From positions 8,556,001 to 8,620,000 of the forward strand of contig NC_079889.1 in assembly GCF_029227915.1 (NCBI RefSeq): a stretch of 64,000 bases of DNA, written 5' to 3'. A model generated the notes under the pieces. That model was not told the origin of the DNA, did not search any database, and saw nothing but the letters and a program-made list of their open reading frames with translations. The stretch comes from Hydractinia symbiolongicarpus. Its lineage: Eukaryota > Cnidaria > Hydrozoa > Anthoathecata > Hydractiniidae. The translations under genes were made by a program, and so were the position numbers. Below, piece by piece: positions 1 to 11,900 of this stretch; within the stretch, counting starts at the first letter, position 1; each line of letters starts with the position of its first letter.

Positions 1-21
1 ACCTCTGTTTTCAACTTAACG

Positions 22-60
22 TGATCTATCCCAGTTAACGGAGTTAATTGGGATAGATCA
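22..60. repeat. Short imperfect hairpin
   Basis: Two arms of about 18 bases (beginning TGATCTATCCCA and ending TGGGATAGATCA) face each other across two bases, with one mismatch. The hairpin lies beyond the 3' end of the minus-strand retrotransposon at 665-3768. It could be part of that element's 3' end or a small independent palindrome. Confidence 0.6.
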
Positions 61-664
61 AAAGAGAATTCTGGATGGTCAAATAAAATCTTTACATTTC
101 CGTTGTTTTCCTTCCCACTGCATCACACTTCCAAACAAGCTCTCATCTGCTTCAAACTCCCCCTGTTCCAAGTTTAATACAGCAGCAGATTAACATTAAT
201 TATTTTAGCTGATCATTTACAAAGGAAGCTTAGAGGTGATGGCCAAAACAATATTCTCTTTATTTTTAAAACTGAAAAGAGATCAGCAAGTAAAGTAATT
301 TTCCAAATACATAGGCAAAACTGCCTTTAACAAAGCGACAAAATAAGTGATTTGCGTTGTTTTCAGGCAATATTCAAAAACATATACTTGCTTTAAAACA
401 ACAATATGTTCTTTAGAGCCACGTCCACATCTACTTAGTCTTCACAGTGCAGTCTTCATTAAAAAGTTCCACTTTTAACGATCACGATAAAATCCAGACC
501 CTCATAATTTTTTAAACAGCTAAACAAAGTTCTCCGTTTCTCAGACTGATATAGTACAGGCGATTGTGCGTAGTATAATCGAATTTCAATATATTGAAAC
601 ATAAAATTTTTTGAAAATCTCTCAGTTGACAAGTCGGCTCGTTGCATCTGATATCTCGAGACAA

Positions 665-1972
665 TCAACATCTTTGTTTTGTATTTCTTGATCCTCGAAT
701 ACAGAGTATTGCTGAACGCAGTAAACAAAATGATAATTTCTTCCGAAGCCAGTTTGTAACGGTACTTTGTTCTAGATTTCTTTTTTCCGCTTGCGACGGA
801 GTGGAGATAAAATGTTTTGTCTCTCGACTGGATCCCCCATATGGTGTGAAAATCAGCGGTGTAAATGATCCGTGTTCTACTTCTAGCACTCTTTGTCCAT
901 ATGCACGTTTCTTGATGTTTTCATTCGATTTGAATGCATTAGGCAGTTTCTGATTGAGGTTTGTCAAAGCGAATGGGTTAAATATCCTTACGTCAAAAAA
1001 TGCTCGTTGACCTCGTTGCCAGAATCCTCTAATGCTAATGTCGAGTCTAGCTTCATCTGTGGAGTTTGCAGAATTGCTTATTTTTTCTCCAGTCAGCTGT
1101 TGTAAATGCGGTTCTGTCTCTACATTATTGGAAATCTCTTCAGATGTTTTCGCCAAATTATCTCTTAATTCGTCGTGACGTTGATGAATATAGCCACCCT
1201 TGACACACGACATAGCATGGTCAATCGTGAAGCGTTTTCCACAGACACAAATTGTTGGTAGGAACTTCAAATCCCACCGATATCTTATTCGTATGGCATC
1301 ATAAAACTCTCTTTTGTTTAGTGCATAATTCTCAGATTTTATTGGGAGTGCTGACAACCAACTTGAAGCACCTTTCATTGTCGCCAAGTCATTTGCTCGT
1401 AATTGCTCATTTGTCATGCGTTGGCGAATTTCTTTCAGTTTCTCGTTATGCAACATTTGTTTCTGTTTAAGGATTTTGCTTTTGATATTATAAGACGTTT
1501 GCTGTAGTTTAATTCTTTCTGCTAGTTGTTTTGTCATTTCAACAGAATTTCCATGTTCTCTCTTTGATGATTCGACTAATATCACAATTCCCATATCACC
1601 ATAGCAAATTGGTAAACTCAGTAATATTCTCTCGTTTTCGGTACATTTATGTCCCTCTGTCAATGCTGGGATCAATGTATTGTCGATAACATCGTCCAGT
1701 ACTTTGATATACTTGCTCATATCCCCAAGTGTCCAGATAAAATAGTTAAATTTGTGTTGAAATCCACTTATGTAAGCAGCATAGGCAGCGTGTGGTTGAA
1801 AAAGAGCAATTTTAGCTAACTTCTTTATCTGAACAATCCATTTATTTATCAACCCAATGATGTACTTTTCTTTCTCATCTCGTGTACCTATAAAGCTGCC
1901 AAGATATTTATTTCCATCTGTAGTGATGTTTATCTCCGTGTCACTGAAGACTTCACTACTAATTTATGTTCA
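665..1972 (-). pseudogene. Retrotransposon thumb, Cys/His knuckle and nuclease
   Basis: The minus-strand frame is open well upstream of the ATG at 1852, and the preceding codons read DGNKYLGSFIGTRDEKEKY, a conserved thumb-region sequence in this family. A frameshift near 1965 cuts it from the polymerase. Downstream come CVCGKRFTIDHAMSCVKGG (a Cys/His knuckle) and then the nuclease core: LDISIRGFW, FFDVRIFNP and EVEHGSF. These supply the Asp, Asp and Glu expected of a PD-(D/E)XK-like active site. The C-terminal tail with a CIRGSR motif is also typical. This part of the protein is intact over about 395 residues, so decay is not extreme. Confidence 0.7.
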
Positions 1973-2131
1973 TCCTTTGCTATTAACCATGATTTTGATG
2001 CTTTAGGATAAGAGCCGAATAATGGACTATAATGGTCAACTTTATCCCACCATTTTTTTTAATTCAAATATTTTTCCGGCACCTCCCAGATCATCAGCAT
2101 AAGCGCAGTGAGTTATGTTCAACTTTCTATC

Positions 2132-2819
2132 TTAAACATCATTCTTTAACAGCGGGAGAAGAGGAACAATTCCAACTGCATAAGCTGGCATAGCGAACGG
2201 GTCACCTTGAGTTGTTCCTTCTGCCGATAATATTTCCTTCCCACCCATAACAAGCAGCCTCGATGGTGAGCTATAACAATTTTGTATATACGTAGACATA
2301 GCTGGACATATGTATCGGATATTATGAAGTAGCACTTTCCGATTAAGTGAGTTAAAAGCATTTGTAGCATCTACTAAAAGTAATGCGTCTGTTCCTTCTT
2401 CTTCAAAAATTGTTGTCATGGCATGAGCAGCTGCCTTACATCCAGAAGGTAGACTAGCACATAATTGGAGAGAACCAGCGCTTTCAAGTATTTCCGGTTT
2501 GATCACTGATATTATGGACTTTCTAATCATCCTTCGAAGAACCTCCCCCACACCTATAGGCCACACACAAGGTTTCTTATCTAGTGGTATTAACCTACAA
2601 GCGATGTATGCTTCCAGTGAATTGCTTTTTCGCGAAGCGAGCCAAAGATGATCTCAATTCCACACCGATCTTTCCAAAATTCTTTGACACTAATATACGT
2701 CTCCAGCCATCTGATTTCATTCCTGACGGTCCTGCTGAACCTTTTGTACGAAGTGCGGCTTTCAATATGTTGTTGTAAATAGCAGGATCAATAAATGGAA
2801 TTTTCCCTTTAAGAAGCAC
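2132..2819 (-). pseudogene. Retrotransposon reverse transcriptase region, broken
   Basis: Two minus-strand frames carry the reverse transcriptase. The segment 2595-2819 has the fingers motif AGPSGMKSDGWRRIL. The segment 2132-2566 has LLLVDATNAFNSLNR, which matches palm motif A (catalytic Asp), and EGTTQGDPFAMPAYA, which matches motif B. The two are separated by a frame break near 2570-2595. The catalytic AxDD motif should lie further downstream near 2090. There the DNA encodes a weak AYADDLGG-like stretch in yet another frame. The product would copy element RNA into DNA at the target site. Several frameshifts make this copy non-functional. Confidence 0.7.
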
Positions 2820-3075
2820 AGATTAATCAGCGTCAACAGGATTTGGACGTTTCAACCTCAGCTCTTGGAGTGTCTCATCAGTTAGATCCAGTACTCCACC
2901 AGACATCTTATCATCCAATAATCTTAGTGCAGCATCTATATTTCTTTGAAGCAATAGTTTTGCGAAATTTTTAGCGCACTGCTCTGGAGTATTCAGGGAA
3001 TTTGGTTTTGAGATTTAGATTGTATAGTCCTCGATTCTCTCATCAAATCATCGAATCTTCCTTCCGCCCAGAGAT

Positions 3076-3765
3076 TTAATCTACGGTTAAGACATTCAGT
3101 GTGATCCTTCGCTTTTGACTTGTATTTTGTAGTAGAAGCATCGGCATCGTCATAACTGCTTTGATAGAAATCTTCTTTAATAAATCTACTTGTTGGTTCC
3201 AGATCTCTATGAGTCTTATTGTTTCAGTAATATATCTCCTCCCTGCTGCACCTGTTGGTAGTAAAAACAAGTTTCTTCTCCAGCGCACAACTTCGTCGTA
3301 CGTGGCATTGAAGATTTGTGTCACGTCATCTAACGTATGATCACCCCAAATCTTGATTTGTGCTTGATTTCTATTTATAACAGTGGTTTCGTAATGATTT
3401 TCCAAAGTTTTGACAACTGAGTTTGGCGTTGTTGACTTCAATTTAATGTTTTCTTTTTTTGAAGTTTCCGTTAAAGACACACCTGCAATGACTTCTTCAA
3501 TTTTCCTTGTATTTTCTGGGGTTTTTATCACCAGGTGTCGTTTACAGGCTTTCAAATGCAATTTAAGTCCAGAGGAACTCTTGCATTTCTCCTCACAATG
3601 CGTGCAATTATAGTTTTCGAACCATTTTGTGTTGGGTATAGCAGTGTTTCCAGAAGATTGATTTTCTTTCTCAACCATAGAATTTTCACCCAAACTTGGT
3701 TTTCTTTCCTCAGAATCATTGTCTTGTGGTGGTGGTTGATCATTATATGCTGTTTCAGTACAATT
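3076..3765 (-). pseudogene. Retrotransposon N-terminal region with C2H2 finger
   Basis: The open frame has a CxxC...HLKACKRH zinc-finger-like stretch (starting CTHCEEKC), then a low-complexity linker. After that comes a block containing WGDHTLDDV, WRRNLFLLPTG and GRRYITETIRLI, which I recognise as the conserved region just before the reverse transcriptase in this cnidarian retroelement family. The finger probably binds nucleic acid during target recognition, as in R2-like elements (inference). The frame is open upstream of the first ATG (3693) back to a stop near 3768, so the true start may lie upstream. It ends in a stop at 3076, before the polymerase; this is probably a frameshift, because the next piece of the protein lies in another frame. 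Confidence 0.65.
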
Positions 3766-3799
3766 TAAATTTTAAATTTGATACCAAACACTCTTCGCA

Positions 3800-6700
3800 A
3801 ACACCAACTGTCAGATAAGAATAACTTTTAAATTTACTGGCTTACCTAAGATGTCCCCGGTGAGGAGTGTGCCCTTTTAAAGCAAATCTTTAAACAAAAC
3901 AAATCTTTAATTGCGTAAAGTCTTTTCAGCGTTGTGTTGGATGTAAGCCGTGTGTCAATTATACCATGAATTCCAGTTTATACAGCAGTCAACAATGTCA
4001 AGAAGTAAGTGATTACTTTCGGTTCTTGTTTATGTTTTCGTGCCGCCATCTTTAATCTAACGGCTTTTTCCCTGTTAATTAAATTAAATCTCGCTTACCA
4101 AGGACTGGGAAGTAAAAAATTCCGGATAAACGAGACACGAGTGAATCAATTAAAAATCTGCGAAAATCAAAGATTTTTGACCATCAGCCTCCACCAGGGC
4201 CATGTTCGTCTTGCCGTCCGATATGCAAAAAGAGACAACGTGTCCTGGGATCGAGGTTGAGGTTTAAATACACTGGTGCGAAACTGCGATTGATTCTGGG
4301 CTACGGGTCTGGAATTTAACGAAGTTGTTGAAATCGCGCCATATTGATGTTAAATACAAACAAAAATTTAAAAAGCAAACTGCAAAGAAAAGAAGAAGAG
4401 AAAATTTCTACCTAGCTTTTTTTCCAGATTCTATTATTTTAATCGTCCTTCTGTACACTGATTTATATTTTTTGATTAGCCTCACCAATTTTGAGGGTAT
4501 AGCTAGCTAGCTTTCCTTGTTTAATGTTTTCAGGAGAGACCACTTCACACACTGAAGTGCGCAGAGCTGTGTGGTAGAGATGTGACATGCTAGCCTCACA
4601 AATATCGAAGGATATACCATTTAGGAGAGGCAGTCATGACTTAAATTGGCAATCCTAAAGTATGTAATCCTCATATGGAGCTGCACTGACCCAATAGATG
4701 ACTTTCGATGTTTACGTTTTTACAGGATTCTTGAGGAGAATGCTCTGAAAAAATCAGAAAGATCGATAGGCAAAAAAATGCAGACTGTAGGTGAAGAAAC
4801 TCAATTTATAATTAAAAACTTTTGTACTCTGGCTTCTAGCATCTTTTCACTGATATTTGATTTGATCTAAATCTAAGCTAACATGATGCAAGCTATATAG
4901 CTAACATATTTTAATTTCAAGTTCAAAAGATGCCTCCAACTTAAAGTTTAAAATGGACTGGTCCACAACTTACCGCCTGCATTATTTTGCCTGTTGATTT
5001 GCATAAGAGGTCTGGAGATTATAAACAACACGCGTCACGTTGAAAGTTGTCTATTAGAATCCCCACTATGCTAGACAACACTGCAACATCCAACGCATCA
5101 AACATTCGTCAGACAAAACGTCTGATAGATTTCCGTCTTGGCTGGACACTTTTAGATCTCAGAATTATTGAATAGTCCTGGCCCTTTTAATCCACAAACA
5201 TGCGTATTCATAGCCAACCTGACCATCCTAGATACTTCACAGACTCCTGACTTAGTTAAAAGAACTATATATGTAGACATAAATCTCTTTTGTCTGGCCC
5301 CTTCGTCGTTGGTGACCAGGTCTCACACAAGAAGGCGGAACAGACATTTTATCATGAATTTTATAATGGATAATTTCTTCATTTGACAAAACAATTGAAA
5401 ACCATATATAGGTACAAATTTAATTGAGTTTTTTTTTATGCCGCAAGTTTTATTCAAACAATTTTAAACATTTTCTCTATAAAATTAGTTAAAATGTACA
5501 TAGCTGAATTTTCTGAATGAATTTTGAAGTTTTATTTAAGCCACATGGATAAAGATTTTTCTTTAATTTGAAAAGGAAGCATATTTTTGCCTATTTGCTT
5601 GTGATGACCTGAAAAATAAACAATAAATTTATGAAAATGACAGTATAGTCATGCATACTATTTCGGATTAGAAAAAGAAGTTAAGATTAAGAGAGTCGCT
5701 ATACCAGTAGACTCTCCATCATTGTGTTTGGGGTTCACGATTCAAAATCTCCCCCACTTTTCTATGGCAAAATGAATGCGCAACAAATCAACCTTGGAGC
5801 CTGTATATCACACGCATAACTTCCTTCACATGTGCGTTTTACATCACACTTGATTTACATGTTTACTTGATGCGTTGAAAAAGACTGTAAGAATGCATAG
5901 TGGACTTTTGCTTTACAGATTATCTATTTTAATACATGGAATAGAGCTGGTGGAGAGTATTATTCCCTCAAATTTTTGTAACCTTTATACAAAGTCACAA
6001 CGTGGCCCTATTATTTTTAAAAAAAAAGTTCTTAAGCTTAAGAATAGACAATGCTATTAACGCTTTTAATGTTAATTTACCACTTTTAACGTTAATTTGG
6101 CGCTATTAACGTTATTATCGAACATTAGCGCTATTTTGCAATGATAATTAACGCTATATATAATGTTATCTCATGTTAACGCTTTAACATTAAAGTGGAC
6201 TTTATCTAGCATTAATTAGTGTTAATTCTTTTCTTCTTTGTAGCAATATAACGTTAAAGTTTTGTTTGTTATATCAAATTCCTCTGGAGAATCACATATA
6301 CAACATTGGTGCTGTACTACAGCCAAAAAGTGTGATTTTTAATTTTTAAAATAAAATACAGGCTTTTTGGGTGAACAGGTTATTTTTTTAAAAGCACTTG
6401 TTATATTTTTGGTGCATGTTAACTTGTACATGTGTGGTTAACATTGCGAAACAGCATATTTACCATTTCCATATTTAAATTCCTCTATTTTTTACATCTA
6501 AGTGGCTCAGTGGACACCTTAATTGCTTTCTAGTTCTGTGGCTTTTTTCCTTTAAGTATAATCAATATCACTATGGCAAATTGTGAACAAAATCATCACA
6601 TTCATTCTGAAACCAGTATTTTTTTTAGGGAAAGGGTAAAGGGGTGATTTCAAACTCTAACTCACAACCCAAGACATGATTGGGAAAAAAGGGTGTGATT

Positions 6701-7837
6701 TCAGGCATGTTCATTTTTGACAGCCTACACCACTGCCAAAGCAGAACTTTTCAGCCCATCGTTGTATAGAGCACTGGTCAAGTGATGCTGTTCGCCCATT
6801 TCGAGAAAGAAGTAAGAAACACAATTTCCAAATATTATTTTCAGGGTTGTACAATAATGTCACACCTTATAATTTGAATTTCATTGACATACACATTTGT
6901 AAAGACACACTTGAAGCTGCGTAAACTTTTCGGTAGTTTAATGATGTAACTGGAGTATAAATTGGTTGTGTAGAAGTAACTAGTGCAGCCATTATTGAAT
7001 ATATAACAAGTAACAGGATGTTACATGAATAAGCCTAAATACTCCAAACCAGAACTTGAAAAAGTGACTTATGAATCTAGCGATAGCAAAGAAAAAGATG
7101 AATTGAATTCAAGCATACTTAAAAATTTGCATTGGTGTACCTGTACATGTTGCGTTATTTTCAATTCCTTCACTCTTGTGGAATGCAAGTGTTGCCAAGA
7201 ACTTTCCAATTTATTGAATGACAAGTTGAATAATATAACAAGTGAATCATGATGCACAAGGATTTTAAAATTTTATGTTTGAACCGCACAGTGTTAGGGA
7301 CAGCCAGCATATGACATCGATGATACCAGAAAAAAGTATAACAAACTCTCAAATAAGTTTTTCTTCAAAAATGTTTCTCATAAATATTTTCAAAGATCAT
7401 ATTTCTATATAATTATATAATCTTACAGGTCCACGCACTATGAAAATGCACACCATCGCAGATCATTTAATTTAATTAAAATAATTTCATTCCTTGAATA
7501 TATCAAATAAAAAAGGAGAAGAGCCCATGTGCCTCAAATAACAATTTGTTTCAAAGAAGTTTTGATGAATGAATAATTTCAATAATTTTATCCTGGCGTA
7601 ACTTAAACTTTGATTCCTTGTAAGGAAATGAGGTACACCAGTTATTGACAGTACATGACCTGGGTACATTATATGAAAGGCTTGGAAAAGGATGTTGCGT
7701 GGTGATACCAGCTTGTATTGTGCGAAAAATTTACTTAACTTTACTTCATGTGTTTCTGTTTCTAGCCATGTCAGGCGATGGATTTTTAACTTTTTTCACC
7801 AGCTGCCAATATAAGACATCCATATGAGAAAGTAATA
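3800..7837. other. No gene recognised
   Basis: Only short open frames without recognisable domains are present. The DNA is AT-rich. I see no splice-consistent coding series, RNA gene or long repeat here, apart from the TTAACG-rich patch at 6049-6260 listed separately. Confidence 0.5.
6049..6260. repeat. Patch of degenerate TTAACG repeats
   Basis: About 200 bases are built from diverged copies of a motif like CGCTATTAACG or TTAACGTTAA, which is partly self-complementary. It resembles the subterminal repeats of a decayed short DNA transposon, but clear terminal inverted repeats were not found. Confidence 0.4.
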
Positions 7838-8215
7838 ACCTCTTGCCAAGTCTTTCCCTGTCTTCCTCTGGGTTTTGCCCCAGGAACTATTGAGTCTCTA
7901 CATTTTCTTACCCAATTATCCTCCTTCATTCTTCAAAGTGTCCCAACCAACTCCATCTTCTCATCTGGATAACATCTTAATGCTACAATTAATCTGCATT
8001 ACACATCCACCTAACCATTCTCATATCATTCCTTTTTAAAAGGTCAAGATGTTCCTAATTCACTGCGCATGCCTCTTTTCTGTATAACACTTCTTACACA
8101 GGCCTCATATACAAGACTAGTTAACAAGGGAAATAAATCTCTGAACTTTTTCAAAAGCAGAAACCATCCTGCAAGTAACACATCTTCAAACACCAACATG
8201 GTGAATCCATCATGT
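7838..8215 (-). mobile_element. LINE 3'-end fragment
   Basis: The sequence matches, with about 20 percent differences by eye, the 3' coding end of the LINE family at 55264-56131 and 58221-60319. Shared blocks include the reverse complement of GGGGCAAAGCCCAGAGG and the peptide blocks KKFRDLFPLLTS and LVYEACVRSV. It is 5'-truncated and frame-broken, as expected from target-primed reverse transcription followed by decay. Confidence 0.7.
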
Positions 8216-8493
8216 GTAAATTGCAAAAAAATAGTGAATCTGTTATGAATTATTTTAAAACAAATCGTGTTAGTGGTCGGTTTTAGGTTTTATTAATGCC
8301 TATTCAAGTATTTAATAGTATTTCCTGACTTGTTTTTGTTGTAGTTATTGGCTGCCTCATCCTATCTTTTTATGTCAAAAAGCTGACCAATTAACAAAGA
8401 GGTTCTGTCGGGAAGTGTACATGCCACAACGAAATTGTTTTCATAAAAACTTTCACTATTGTGCCTATAATCCTATTTCATGATTACAAGTAT

Positions 8494-8640
8494 ACTAGTC
8501 GTTAGCACATGGAAAAATCCACAGGTTCGCCTGTCCTTTTTATACCGCATTGCGTGCGTCTCGCTACCTGCGCAGCTAAGCTACCATTTTGCGTGACAGA
8601 TGGACGGACGGACAGACGTATACAGGTATTATAATATAGA
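8494..8640 (+). mobile_element. Short hairpin-bearing non-autonomous element, copy 1
   Basis: It begins ACTAGTCGTTAGC, contains an internal short hairpin (CCACGGG-type arms, here mutated to CATGG), has a GACGGACGGACAGACG run and ends TATTATAATATAGA. At least five other copies occur in the window (two at 15588-15897, one and a remnant at 22131-22382, and 45536-45655). It has no coding capacity. The class is not settled: it could be a SINE-like or Helitron-like element. Confidence 0.65.
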
Positions 8641-8950
8641 TATATGTATTAAATTACGCACCAATGCAGAATTTCCATGAGTGAAAACTTGTGTGGATAG
8701 TGTTAGATGCTTTTTCCGTAAATTATATGTTTTGATAGCAGTATTCTGTTGGTATTATATAGGTGGTAGCGAACTAAATGTCATTGTGATAGTGTGTGGT
8801 ATTGCTATTAAATAGAAAGACACGAACATGGTGTACCTAGGAAAAAAGAGAAAATAAATTCAATGAATTATATTACAAAACCTCAGGGTGCACAGTGTAC
8901 TGATACCCAAATTTGTTTCATGAATTTTTGTTAAAGTTTTCTAATATTTT

Positions 8951-8961
8951 TATTAGATATA
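8951..8961 (+). promoter_or_regulatory. Splice acceptor just upstream of the DCAF7 start codon
   Basis: A T-rich tract ending TTTTTATTAG lies five bases before the DCAF7 ATG. This is either the acceptor of an intron joining a non-coding 5' exon or an acceptor for spliced-leader trans-splicing, which is known in some hydrozoans. No transcript evidence is available here. Confidence 0.5.
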
Positions 8962-11900
8962 ATGACATCTCAAACACCAAAAAGGAAAGAGATTTATAAA
9001 TATACTGCACCATGGGTTGTGTATGGAATGAACTGGAGTGTTCGTCCGGATAAAAGGTTTCGTTTGGCTCTTGGTAGTTTTATTGAAGAATACAGCAATA
9101 AGGTGAGCTTACTTAATATTTTTGTCTCATCAGCAACTAATGGCCCACGTGAACCTAAGTTGAAAGTTTAATCATGTTGGGATTTGTCTCTGCATTTGCC
9201 AACTTACGACATGATTTAGAAAGGCTGACACTAATCGTGGTCAATATTCGTTTACTAGATGCCATACTCGTTTCGTTTAGATGCCATGTTTCGTTAGATG
9301 CCATATTTCGTTAGGTGCCATATTTACGTTTCTGTCAGCGATATCACCATGTTTTGTTTTACACTTTTTAAAACATTGTTGTACATGTTTTATCTTTAGC
9401 GGTTTATGACAAAGATTTAGACAAAATATATCTGTGAAAAGATTTTACGCAAAAACAAATCAAAAATATGTGGAAAAATTTTGTAGTATGCATGATAGAT
9501 AGTTGTGCATATTTTACATGGCTTAAACCTCACAAATATTGAGGATAGTCCTAGAATATTTAGAGCTAATTTTGATCTATGTAGACAGTATGAATGCTAC
9601 ACCCTACCAGACAACTCCTTGCAGCATGAAACAGCCCACACAGTGCACCACCTCCCAAATTTTCCTCGCATAGCTTGGGTTAACCTGGGCTGTGGTCACA
9701 TGCACTTAGCCATAGTGCAAGAGTTTAACCACTAACCACTTTTCAATATACACATTACTACATCATACGTATTATTTAACATACTTGTAACAATTCGTTA
9801 AGATCAATTCAGATAAGAAGCTCATCTTGGACTTCAATGCGTTCATTAAGACTTATTCTGCCAAATGTTGCGCTTTTACGTAGAGGTACGATTTTTAAAT
9901 CAATTTATTTTCACAGGGGGAGGGGGACTTAAAAACAACTCTGTTCGGCCTTATACTTGGCAGAAACAGTACATAAGATTCCTAGTTTGTTTTATTTTAT
10001 CATTTTCAGCAAAATAGAAATCCATACAAATTTCAATGTTAACTGTAGATTATTTAATTTTAACAGAATAAAAAGAACTCTTAATCTAATGTAATGGTAA
10101 AAATTCTATACATAAAATGCAGGCGCAATCATGAAAAAACAATTTAATGAGAAAAAAATTCTAAAAAGGTTGATGGAAATTAATAAACATTTAATTATAG
10201 AATTATTTTGAAAAAACGATGAATAATGTGGCAAAATGTATATGTATAGTAAGCATTGAAACCGCCAGAATTTATGTCGCAAAATCAGATATCTTTTTCA
10301 CCTTAAAACGCAATAATTTTCGCCTGTAAGAATTTTTGTCCTTTTTGTGGACGGAAAATAAATTTGTACATTAAGTTTAGGCACATTTTTTTTTATATAT
10401 AACAGTTTTTTTTATTGTCTTCTTTTTGACATTTTAAAAAACTTTAAAACCGTAATATAAAACCAGCATAGTTATATAACAAGACGAATGCAAAACCTAC
10501 AAAATTTGAAAAGTTCTATTCAACCGGCATCGTAGTAAATAATCTGGTCGGTCACTAAAGTTGCAACTTCACAAATTCTCTTTTTTTTACTCAAAAATAT
10601 CTATGATGACCTTAGCAGCATTGATCATCACGTCCGCGTGGTAAGTAAACACACAAAGCTTACACGCACGGTGACAGTTTAATTGGCTGGGCGCAGCCTA
10701 CCACCTGGAATTAAGATTTATCCTTACGCACAGTTTTATCTAATTGATTTTGGAAGTTTTATTATGCGCAAGATTTATCCACAAATTGATATGACTAAAC
10801 TTCATACACCCCTGAGTTTTGTTCCTACCTTTTAATAAAACTCTTTGTTTTCTTAGGTACAAATCATACAGCTGGACGAACAAGGGGGTGAGTTTGCTGT
10901 GCAGGCAACCTTCGATCATCCTTATCCAACTACAAAAATCATTTGGATACCTGATGATGTGAGTTTAAGTCAAACTTTTCGCTTTTATACTAGTGCATTC
11001 TATTGCTTTATACTAGTGCATTTTTCTTTGTTTGCTTTTGAATGTAAGAATAATATGTGTAGAAATCGTGGTATTTTTCTATGTTTAAAGTTGATCAGTG
11101 CAGTAAAAATGGCCGATTGTTATAAATATATGAGTAAAATCTAAAAAGACGATCGTTTAGATTTCTCAAGCAACGATTTTTCTTGTCAGAAAAAAACATG
11201 GACACTTTCTTTCCAGTTAAATTACATTGAGTTTCTTCAAGCTGATATAAAAAATATTAGGCGATTATTGAGCATGCAGCCATACACTACAATTGGCTTT
11301 ACTCTTTTCCGCAATTTTTAACATTGCAAAATGTATATAATACGTGTTTGTTTCTTAGAAAGCACATTATCCCGACCTTGTTGCGACTTCAGGCGATTAC
11401 TTGCGTGTCTGGAGGGTTGGTGCTGACGAAGTGCGATTAGAAGCTTTGTTAAATAATGTAAGTCATTAAATGCCAGCCAACTACCGGAGAAAATTTGATT
11501 TGGTTTATTTTGTCTGTTTGTGATAAAATCCAAGGCCATGGTTACATGTTTTCTATGTGGAAAAATCTTTGTGCATTCACATTTTATGTACGCAAGTCTA
11601 TCTGTACACCTTTTTGTTTCTGTATGGGAAACCATAATTTTTTCAGAATAAAAATTCAGACTATTGCGCACCATTGACGTCATTTGATTGGAATGAAATG
11701 GACCCGAACATCCTAGGAACATCAAGCATTGACACCACTTGCACGATATGGGGATTAGAGGTATGCACGTCTTATATTGAGTGAAATATATAGTTTCCCT
11801 ACCATAGTTCTTTACAAACTTGGAGTAATGTTATGGTGTAATGCTTGTCTTATTTTAGACGGGCCAACCTTTGGGAAGAGTTCAAGGCCATGTAAAGACG

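Larger units (their letters stand above)
665..3768 (-). mobile_element. Decayed non-LTR retrotransposon with restriction-like endonuclease
   Basis: Read on the minus strand, the domains run in the order expected for a non-LTR retrotransposon of the restriction-like-endonuclease type: an N-terminal C2H2-like zinc finger, a reverse transcriptase, a Cys/His knuckle and a PD-(D/E)XK-like nuclease. The reading frame is open from about 3765 but breaks between 3076 and 2819, between 2595 and 2566, and again near 1965. The copy is therefore dead. No terminal repeats were seen, and the 5' and 3' limits given are only those of the coding remnants. Similar elements are widespread in cnidarians and sponges. 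I cannot assign the exact clade (NeSL/R2-like or a relative) by eye. Confidence 0.75.

Noticed and set aside
9505-9735. Small gene inside DCAF7 intron 1
   Set aside because: The 76-codon frame has no recognisable domain, homologue or splice support; probably chance or an old repeat.
11318-11725. 135-codon minus-strand frame
   Set aside because: It lies antisense to DCAF7 exons 3 and 4 and is a shadow of their coding bias.
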